11,222 nt of DNA from NCBI GenBank assembly GCA_028701635.1, contig JAQVQJ010000028.1:1-11222 (forward strand), read 5' to 3'. Both the position numbers and the translations under genes were made by a program. Shown piece after piece: positions 6,394-11,222 of the stretch (the stretch's first letter is position 1; every line of letters starts with the position of its first letter). This DNA is from Clostridia bacterium. GTDB lineage: Bacteria > Bacillota_A > Clostridia > Christensenellales > UBA1242. A model generated the notes under the pieces. The model saw only the letters and a list, made by a program, of their open reading frames with translations, did no database searches and had not been told where the DNA came from.

Positions 6394-7422
6394 TTATCTA
6401 AAAATCTCCTCATAAATTTCTTTTGGATTTAATTTTTTGATGGTTATTTTTTTCTTGCCTTCAAACATAGTTTCTAGAATGGCTTCATCAGGCGAAGTTA
6501 AATCAGCCGATTCAGGAATACCAGTATCTCTGGCGACTTTTCTATCAGTTGGTTTAAAGACTAATTTGGCTGGACTATTAGCAATAATTTCTTTTGAAGT
6601 TCGAGGATTTGGATAATCAGTGCCGATTACAAAATAAAAACCATATTTTCTACCTGTGACAATAATTCTATAAAGATTATCTTCAACTTCTGATGGTGAA
6701 AACATTAGTAATTGATTAAGTGAATTGATTAAAAATAAAATTTTAGGAAAGCCATTAAAATCAATATCTTTCATCCGTCTTTCAACTTCGGCTACTGACC
6801 ATTTTAAAGCACTAATACTTTTTTCTGCTTCCACAATTAATGGAGTTAATAAATGGGAAGCTTGACTGGGAACAATTAAGTCACCTCTAATTCCATCAAA
6901 AGCAATTATTCTTAACTCTTCAGGTGAATATTTAGCCATCGACTCAGCTAAAATATTATTTAACAGATCAACTGCTGAGGTAAATTGAGAACCAATAATT
7001 AATAAATTACCATAACGCTCAAGATTAAAATTTATTGGTTTATTATTTTCATCAACACCAAGATTAATTTCAAATTGATCTGACTTATTATTAGTATATT
7101 TTGTTTTATTCCATTTTATTTGGGGTTCTTCCTCTTCAATTATTTTTGGTTCTGGTGCTTTATTTATTATTTCCCATTCACCTGAGGAATTGTGTGTCAT
7201 TAAAATATCTCTGGCCTTAGCTCCATTTGAAGGGCCAATTAATCCAGCTTCTTCTATTTCGTCTAGAATCTTAGCTGATCTAGCATAACCAACACTTAAA
7301 CTTCTTTGAAGAAAAGTAGTCGAAGCCTTACCGGTATCTTGAATTAATTTAACAGCTGCATCAAAAAGAGGATCTTTATCCTCTGGGTTTCTTTTTTCAT
7401 TAGGAATAGTATAGTTAAGCAT
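6394..7422 (-). CDS. FtsK-like pseudo-ATPase with N-terminal gamma-type winged helix (342 aa)
   Basis: I chose the ATG at 7422; a TTG two codons upstream at 7428 is possible. Residues 16-75 match the FtsK gamma domain, a DNA-binding winged helix: DPLFDAAVKLI, then ASTTFLQRSLSVGYARSAK, then GLIGPSNGAKARDIL. In ordinary FtsK/SpoIIIE this domain is at the C-terminus and reads oriented sequence marks; here it is first. An acidic linker (EEEEP, about 96-100) leads to a motor-like domain. The Walker A site reads LLIIGSQFTSA (140-150) and has lost GK(S/T). The Walker B site reads KILFLINSLNQLL (227-239), with Asn-Ser where Asp-Glu is expected. Later blocks remain recognisable: VTGRKYGFYFVIGTDYPNP (255-273) for the gRA-gihl-ATQRP region and SKEIIANSPAKLVF for the IKaN-P-ri-F region. 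So the fold is kept but ATP hydrolysis is probably lost. An intact short ATPase follows eight bases downstream. Confidence 0.9.
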   Translation of the reverse strand: MLNYTIPNEKRNPEDKDPLFDAAVKLIQDTGKASTTFLQRSLSVGYARSAKILDEIEEAGLIGPSNGAKARDILMTHNSSGEWEIINKAPEPKIIEEEEPQIKWNKTKYTNNKSDQFEINLGVDENNKPINFNLERYGNLLIIGSQFTSAVDLLNNILAESMAKYSPEELRIIAFDGIRGDLIVPSQASHLLTPLIVEAEKSISALKWSVAEVERRMKDIDFNGFPKILFLINSLNQLLMFSPSEVEDNLYRIIVTGRKYGFYFVIGTDYPNPRTSKEIIANSPAKLVFKPTDRKVARDTGIPESADLTSPDEAILETMFEGKKKITIKKLNPKEIYEEIFR

Positions 7423-7428
7423 AAACAA

Positions 7429-7437
7429 ATAATAACA
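7429..7437 (-). promoter_or_regulatory. Candidate extended -10 promoter giving a leaderless mRNA for the FtsK-like pair
   Basis: The minus strand reads TGTTATTAT: TGn plus TATTAT, five of six matches to TATAAT. It ends six bases before the ATG at 7422, so transcription would start at the initiation codon. No -35 hexamer is evident. The spacing supports the ATG at 7422 over the TTG at 7428. Confidence 0.5.
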
Positions 7438-7451
7438 CTATAGGGTTAAAA

Positions 7452-7460
7452 TGATATTAA
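7452..7460 (+). promoter_or_regulatory. Candidate extended -10 for the small rightward membrane protein gene
   Basis: TGATATTAA gives TGn plus TATTAA, four of six matches. It ends seven bases before a second in-frame ATG at 7468, so a leaderless start there is plausible. It is back-to-back with the leftward element at 7429-7437 in a divergent gap of about 40 bases, so the two promoters would compete for polymerase. Confidence 0.35.
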
Positions 7461-7461
7461 G

Positions 7462-7674
7462 ATGAAGATGAGTCCGTGGTTTTTAAAATGGTTATGTAGA
7501 ATATTTATTTGGTGTTTAATTGTTTTTGCAATTACTGCAAAGTTAGGGATGACTGCCTTGTTACTTTTATTTTTTATTTCTTACCTTCTTCTCTCTCTAA
7601 TAATCCTTCAAACGATAATAAGAACTTTAATAAAACTATTTTATACTAGACTAGAAATCTATTTACACAATTAA
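7462..7674 (+). CDS. Small two-helix membrane protein (68-70 aa)
   Basis: No family is recognised. The product is almost entirely hydrophobic, with segments at about residues 10-26 and 29-52 and a basic C-terminal tail (RTLIKLFYTRLEIYLHN). Two in-frame ATGs (7462 and 7468) are possible; the promoter spacing favours 7468 if the mRNA is leaderless. The gene fills the gap between the divergent FtsK-like pair and the converging exported protein gene, whose stop is only five bases from its own. The opposite strand has no comparable frame here. Reality as a gene rests on a plausible membrane-protein composition, gene-sized packing and a nearby -10. A role with the DNA motor pair, for example anchoring it to the membrane, is speculation from position. 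Confidence 0.5.
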   Translation: MKMSPWFLKWLCRIFIWCLIVFAITAKLGMTALLLLFFISYLLLSLIILQTIIRTLIKLFYTRLEIYLHN

Positions 7675-7679
7675 TTCTT

Positions 7680-8663
7680 TTATTGACCAATTATTTTTCC
7701 CCAATTTTTTTTGATATTTTCACCAGCAAAATTTTCACCTTCTTGCTTTTCTATTAAGGCTTTATAAATATCACTTTCAATTTTATCTAGGTTTTTTTCA
7801 GGAAAACACCACCAATCATTAGATAATTCCGCCTTAAGTTTTTCTCTATTAACACCTGACAAAAACCCATATGTATATCGCGAAACTAAGCTGGCAAAAA
7901 CTTGATATTTTTCTATTTCATCTTTGACACAATTTTCTTTATTTATTTTTTCTTTTGAATCATTTTGGGAATTAACATAAAGTTTTGAGTATGAATCAAT
8001 AAATAATTCATTTCTATTCACAAATTCTAATGGATCAATTAATAATTCATAATAAGTTGTAAAAAACATTGAACCTGAATCAGCATAATCCATTTCAAAA
8101 TAGGCAAATCTATCATCAACAGATTCTGTAAAGAGTTTGCCATCTTTAATAAAAAAAGATTCACCGTTAAAAATGTCTATATTACCAAGATCTAAACCTT
8201 TTCCTTCAATAATTTTTTCACCATCAATAAGATAAGGAATTACAAGAGAACAACAATGTGCCCCACCAGAATAATAATTTATTAAAATAATGTTTTTCTC
8301 TTTAAATAAAATTTTAGAAATTGACGACACAGCATTTGTATATTTTTTAGAAATTACTGTTTTTGTTCCATTTTTAACAACAAGGTTTGTATCCATTGAA
8401 TCTTTTACTCTTGTAAATTCAAAATTAAATTTACCAATATCAAAAACAATATGGTCATTACTAGTTTCACTATCATAACCAAAAATTTCTTCTGACTCGG
8501 GTTTTTCTTTTGTAATATCTTCAGTAACCATACTTTGGTTTTCTTCTGAAGTTTCTTTAACTAATGGTTTTTCTACATTTTTATTTAAAAACAACCAAAT
8601 TGCAGTACTAATTACAGCAGAAATAAAAATAATTAAAGATAAAATTCTTATTATTTTTTTCAT
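7680..8663 (-). CDS. Membrane-anchored exported protein with GGAHCC motif, unknown function (327 aa)
   Basis: I chose the ATG at 8663, five bases after the stop of the upstream gene. A GTG nine codons earlier (8690) would overlap that gene and place non-signal residues before the signal. The N-terminus, MKKIIRILSL then a hydrophobic run to about residue 26, is a signal anchor. It is followed by a Glu/Lys-rich linker (about 30-62). The exported part is beta-rich and contains NYYSGGAHCCSLVIPYL, with GGAHCC at residues 133-138. I associate this motif with conserved extracytoplasmic proteins of unknown function. The adjacent cysteines, and further Cys at about 245 and 286, may form disulfides or a binding site. 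The C-terminal third is helical with charged repeats and a WWCF motif. No catalytic triad or transport motif is seen. It is the last gene of the right-hand minus-strand run. Confidence 0.82.
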   Translation of the reverse strand: MKKIIRILSLIIFISAVISTAIWLFLNKNVEKPLVKETSEENQSMVTEDITKEKPESEEIFGYDSETSNDHIVFDIGKFNFEFTRVKDSMDTNLVVKNGTKTVISKKYTNAVSSISKILFKEKNIILINYYSGGAHCCSLVIPYLIDGEKIIEGKGLDLGNIDIFNGESFFIKDGKLFTESVDDRFAYFEMDYADSGSMFFTTYYELLIDPLEFVNRNELFIDSYSKLYVNSQNDSKEKINKENCVKDEIEKYQVFASLVSRYTYGFLSGVNREKLKAELSNDWWCFPEKNLDKIESDIYKALIEKQEGENFAGENIKKNWGKIIGQ

Positions 8664-8668
8664 TTTTA

Positions 8669-9088
8669 TTAAAAATCTCCACGTAACCAATCATCACCGT
8701 CAAATCCGCCATCTAAACAATAATATTGTGGGCCTATATTTTGGTCTAACATATGTTGTTTCATATCTTGATTAGAATGGATTGAAGTAGCATATGTTCC
8801 CTCTAAAACACAATTTTTTTGACATTCCCATAAACTACCTAAATTGATATCTTTATCTTCAGGTCTTAAACCTCTTTCATTTATAGCCCAACCAACACAC
8901 TCTTCTTTTGAATTGAAATGTGGACTATAAATAGTAGAACCTACTTTATTACCATTTGGATAATAAAAACCTGTCCAATACTCTTCATTTACAAAAAGCA
9001 CATGGTAAGTCGCAGTTAATATTAAAAATATTAACAAAATAGATAGAATCTTCAGTATTAATAAAAATATTTTTTTCATATTTACCAT
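8669..9088 (-). CDS. Membrane-anchored small exported protein with four cysteines (139 aa)
   Basis: No family is assigned. After MVNMKK a hydrophobic segment (about 7-32) anchors or exports the protein; a second in-frame ATG three codons downstream (9079) is an alternative start. The external part begins YWTGFYYPNGNKVGS and continues FNSKEECVGWAINERG. In my experience this aromatic-Pro then EEC-x-WA pattern recurs in small exported proteins of candidate-phylum bacteria, but I cannot name a domain. Cysteines at 64, 89, 93 and 124 could make two disulfides. The acidic C-terminus has GGFDGDDW. The ATG at 9088 is preceded six bases earlier by an extended -10, so the gene may have its own leaderless transcript. 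It also follows the nuclease gene by only 16 bases. The next gene starts five bases after its stop, suggesting that the two exported proteins act together. Confidence 0.78.
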   Translation of the reverse strand: MVNMKKIFLLILKILSILLIFLILTATYHVLFVNEEYWTGFYYPNGNKVGSTIYSPHFNSKEECVGWAINERGLRPEDKDINLGSLWECQKNCVLEGTYATSIHSNQDMKQHMLDQNIGPQYYCLDGGFDGDDWLRGDF

Positions 9089-9094
9089 TAAGTA

Positions 9095-9103
9095 ATGTTA
9101 ACA
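9095..9103 (-). promoter_or_regulatory. Candidate extended -10 promoter for the two exported proteins
   Basis: The minus strand reads TGTTAACAT: TGn plus TAACAT, four of six matches to TATAAT. It ends exactly six bases before the ATG at 9088, the same layout as at 7429-7437. It lies in the 16-base gap after the nuclease gene. It would allow the exported pair to be expressed apart from the nuclease genes. Confidence 0.4.
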
Positions 9104-9104
9104 T

Positions 9105-9857
9105 TTAATCAAACTTATGGGTTGCTTTTCGATAATTACAAAAATCACAATCATCACCAGATTCTGGAATTTTTTTACTATTCAAACATTTATAAATATC
9201 TTTAATTGTTCCCTCAATCCAATCCGGATTGCCAACATATGGCAATAATTTAATATTAAATTCTAATTTTCCATCAAAAGCTTTATTATCAGTTCTACCA
9301 TTACAATAGACAAAATAACCAGTATCTGAAACCTTAAATCCATTTTTTCTAAATAACCATTGATAAACTTCCATCTGTCTCTTGTATCCATCTTGCCATT
9401 CAGCATCTAAAGTAACTTCAGCCTCTTTTGATGTTGCTTTATAATCCACAATAATCAACTCACCACCAGGTTTAACCCAAACATCATCAACTCCACCAGT
9501 AATTAATAAATTAGTTTCCGAATCAAGATAAGTTATCCCTCGACGCAAAGAATCTCGCCATTCATCCATTTTTTCATGTTCAAAAGGAATTGCATCCAAT
9601 TCATAAGCTTTCATTAATGGATGAGCTGTATGACCAGCTCGATGAATATCAAATTCTTTTTTAAGAAGTTTATCGACGGCTGAGTTAAGAGAAAAAGGAT
9701 AACCTGGTGGCTGTCCAATTCCTAAAACTCGATCTAAATAAAAACACTTAGGACAATTTAAAAACATATCAATTTTACTTCGGCTTATTCGAAAAGACTT
9801 TGTATCACTGGGATTATAAAGTCCAAATTGACGATTAGGGTTGTAATATTGAGACAT
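9105..9857 (-). CDS. PD-(D/E)XK nuclease of the RecB/Cas4-like type (250 aa)
   Basis: This family cuts DNA with two metal ions. All expected motifs are present. ISRSKIDMFLNCPKCFYLDR (residues 24-43) is the N-terminal S-x-S-x-CP block. ITGGVDDVWV (119-128) supplies the first acidic residue (Asp124 or Asp125). LIIVDYKAT (134-142) is the DxK core with Asp138 and Lys140. YKRQMEVYQW (158-167) is the QxxxY motif with Gln161 and Tyr165. Near the C-terminus is CDFC (Cys237, Cys240). With Cys35 and Cys38 this makes a CxxC pair at each end, positioned to hold a metal such as zinc or, as in AddB/Cas4 relatives, an iron-sulfur cluster. The single-domain size fits a stand-alone exonuclease; there is no helicase domain. 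No CRISPR array or cas1/cas2 is nearby, so I do not name it cas4. It follows a tail-anchored protein and an OLD-type nuclease. Confidence 0.92.
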   Translation of the reverse strand: MSQYYNPNRQFGLYNPSDTKSFRISRSKIDMFLNCPKCFYLDRVLGIGQPPGYPFSLNSAVDKLLKKEFDIHRAGHTAHPLMKAYELDAIPFEHEKMDEWRDSLRRGITYLDSETNLLITGGVDDVWVKPGGELIIVDYKATSKEAEVTLDAEWQDGYKRQMEVYQWLFRKNGFKVSDTGYFVYCNGRTDNKAFDGKLEFNIKLLPYVGNPDWIEGTIKDIYKCLNSKKIPESGDDCDFCNYRKATHKFD

Positions 9858-9860
9858 AGG

Positions 9861-10061
9861 TTATTTTAATTTTATAAATAAAGCAAAAAAACTAATGGTG
9901 ACTGCAACAAATGAAATTAAAACAGAAACCCATGATCGTAAATTATCCATTTTCTTTTCACTATCATCAATTTTTATAAGTTCAAGGGTAGCTTCAATTT
10001 CTTCAGGTTTATCACCTTGTAACTCGAGTATTTTTCTTAAAGCTTCTGTGTGGGAATTCAT
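9861..10061 (-). CDS. Small tail-anchored protein (66 aa)
   Basis: The first 40 residues are polar and helical: HTEALRKILELQGDKPEE then IEATLELIKIDDSEKK. The last third, SWVSVLISFVAVTISFFALF (about 43-62), is a single membrane helix ending in IKLK, so the protein would be held in the membrane by its C-terminus with its body in the cytoplasm. No family is recognised. It starts 31 bases after the stop of the OLD-type nuclease gene. AGGA lies about 12 bases before the ATG, too far for a strong site, and a TATAAA at the end of the upstream gene could be a -10. It ends three bases before the PD-(D/E)XK nuclease gene. Sitting between two nucleases, it might tether one of them to the membrane; this is inference only. 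Confidence 0.65.
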   Translation of the reverse strand: MNSHTEALRKILELQGDKPEEIEATLELIKIDDSEKKMDNLRSWVSVLISFVAVTISFFALFIKLK

Positions 10062-10092
10062 GTCTTGTTCAAATCCTATTCATTTTTGAAGT

Positions 10093-11222
10093 TTATACTG
10101 TTAATAACGGTATTTTGGTAACTAAAATTTTATTGATATTCATAATATTTTTATTAATATTTTCTTTAGTTTCCATATCAATATTTTTTTTAAAAGCTTT
10201 TTTATCTTTTTTAGAATAAAAAATATAGGTAATAGTCTTTTTTAAATCAGATAAATTGGCAAGTTTTTTTAATCTATCACTATCATTTTTTGAAAACATT
10301 CCCTCTAATAAAATTCTGTTTTCATTTTTATCACAATACTGAATCCAATTATCTGATTCTTTATTTCCAAAGAATTTTTTATATTTTTCAATTGCTTTGT
10401 CACCAGCATTATCTCCATCAAAAACAGCTGTATATCTTTTAGAAGTTCCTATAGCAATGCTAATTAAATATTCATTTTGTTCTGCACCAAATCCAGGTAA
10501 AATGACAATATTTTCTGGTAAAATCATTTTCCAAAAATAAAAATCAGTTATTCCTTCAAAAACTATAACTTTTTTACTTAATGTACTATTAACCGATATT
10601 TTTGTTCTTAAGGCATTATAAAGCGTGGTCATAGCTCCTTGGTTCCTTTTACCTTTTGCCTCAGATAAAGGTACTAAATTAATTTGTCTGTCACTTTTAT
10701 TTGCAATTTTTATTTTATTAATATTAATTATTTCTGGATCAAGTAAAAACTCAGAATGTGTGGAAAAAATAACAGGGTGATCAACGGACAAATCTTTTAT
10801 TGCTTTTAATAAAATACTTTGGGCACTGTTATGTAAATATGAACCTGGCTCATCAAATAAATATATAAATTTTTCCTGAGATCTAGCTCCATAACATTTT
10901 TTAGCACTAAAATTAAAAAACCATCTAAAACCTAGACTTCTTTCGCTGAGTTTCATTGATGGTGAACATTTTTTTTGATTACTATCCTCAAAATTTTCTA
11001 AAATATCAATTTTAATTGACATTTTGTTTTGTCTATCTTGTGACAATTTTATTTCTAAATTTTCCAATTTTCCTTCACCAACTTCATCGTCGATTAAATG
11101 CATCTTAATCCAATCATTTATCATATTTTTTGTAGTTTCTCTATTTATTTCTGTTAAATAAGTGTCTTTAGTATTATCATCATCTTCATTTAAAAATTCT
11201 TTTAAGGGATGTCCTGCTTTTG
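10093..11222 (-). CDS. OLD-family ATPase/TOPRIM nuclease (partial, 5' end off the window)
   Basis: The frame is open from the right edge to the TAA at 10093, about 376 codons. At least 32 codons precede the first visible ATG (11124), so that ATG is internal. The visible part begins within the ABC-type ATPase; Walker A must lie beyond the edge. LSERSLGFRWFFNFS (counted from the internal Met, residues 59-73) is the signature region. IYLFDEPGSYLH (87-98) is Walker B with its D-loop (Asp91, Glu92), and IFSTHSEFLLDP carries the switch His123. A TOPRIM domain follows: VIVFEGITDFYFW with Glu190, and AVFDGDNAGDKA with Asp236 and Asp238. ATPase plus TOPRIM in this order defines OLD (overcoming lysogenization defect) nucleases, several of which act in phage defence alone or with a partner. 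The tail is Lys/Asn-rich. The next genes are a tail-anchored protein and a PD-(D/E)XK nuclease. No UvrD/PcrA-like GajB partner is visible. Confidence 0.92.
   Translation of the reverse strand, partial: KAGHPLKEFLNEDDDNTKDTYLTEINRETTKNMINDWIKMHLIDDEVGEGKLENLEIKLSQDRQNKMSIKIDILENFEDSNQKKCSPSMKLSERSLGFRWFFNFSAKKCYGARSQEKFIYLFDEPGSYLHNSAQSILLKAIKDLSVDHPVIFSTHSEFLLDPEIININKIKIANKSDRQINLVPLSEAKGKRNQGAMTTLYNALRTKISVNSTLSKKVIVFEGITDFYFWKMILPENIVILPGFGAEQNEYLISIAIGTSKRYTAVFDGDNAGDKAIEKYKKFFGNKESDNWIQYCDKNENRILLEGMFSKNDSDRLKKLANLSDLKKTITYIFYSKKDKKAFKKNIDMETKENINKNIMNINKILVTKIPLLTV

Noticed and set aside
9105..9857. CRISPR-Cas locus suggested by the Cas4-like nuclease
   Set aside because: No direct-repeat array and no Cas1, Cas2 or effector gene can be seen; the RecB/Cas4 fold is widespread outside CRISPR.
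10062..10080. tRNA T-arm-like string GTTCAAATCC
   Set aside because: The flanks do not pair into a T stem, no acceptor or anticodon arm can be drawn, and the string lies in the short gap between two coding genes.

Overview
The window is strongly AT-rich and gene-dense, with short genes, tiny gaps, TAA as almost the only stop codon and almost no convincing Shine-Dalgarno sequences. Protein types (a signal peptidase I fused to a CAP domain, FtsK-like ATPases, many single-pass or few-pass membrane proteins of unknown function) and weak ribosome-binding sites fit a Patescibacteria/CPR bacterium. This is an inference from style, because no rRNA or universal marker gene is present. The standard bacterial code fits: long reading frames use GGN for Gly and TGG for Trp and carry no internal TGA.

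Layout. (1) Positions 4405 down to 1, minus strand, read as one run of envelope genes: a Ser/Thr/Pro-rich exported protein, two small membrane ORFs separated by a single in-frame TGA, a five-helix membrane protein with an exported domain carrying a DxNxDG loop, an 80-residue helical protein, and a large signal peptidase I. The peptidase has an N-terminal zinc-finger-like motif and a C-terminal CAP domain that runs off the left edge. (2) A 184-base divergent spacer (4406-4589) holds two promoters and inverted repeats. (3) A plus-strand pair (4590-5688) encodes a HAD-like phosphatase and an alpha/beta hydrolase. (4) Converging on it, and overlapping by 17 bases, is a minus-strand pair (7422-5672) of FtsK/SpoIIIE-type proteins. 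The first carries an N-terminal gamma-like winged helix on an ATPase fold whose Walker motifs are lost; the second is a short ATPase with an intact P-loop. They look like the two halves of one split DNA motor. (5) A small plus-strand membrane protein (7462-7674). (6) A minus-strand run from beyond the right edge down to 7680: an OLD-type ATPase/TOPRIM nuclease (5' end missing), a 66-residue tail-anchored protein, a PD-(D/E)XK nuclease of the RecB/Cas4 type, and two membrane-anchored exported proteins of unknown function.

Most interesting points: the pseudo-ATPase/ATPase FtsK pair with a relocated gamma domain, the zinc finger-signal peptidase-CAP fusion, a repeated promoter layout in which an extended -10 (TGnTAtaaT-like) ends 5-7 bases before the start codon (probable leaderless mRNAs), and the in-frame TGA joint at 3399-3401. 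No tRNA, rRNA, CRISPR array, insertion sequence or origin was recognised. No gene-free stretch exceeds 300 bases.
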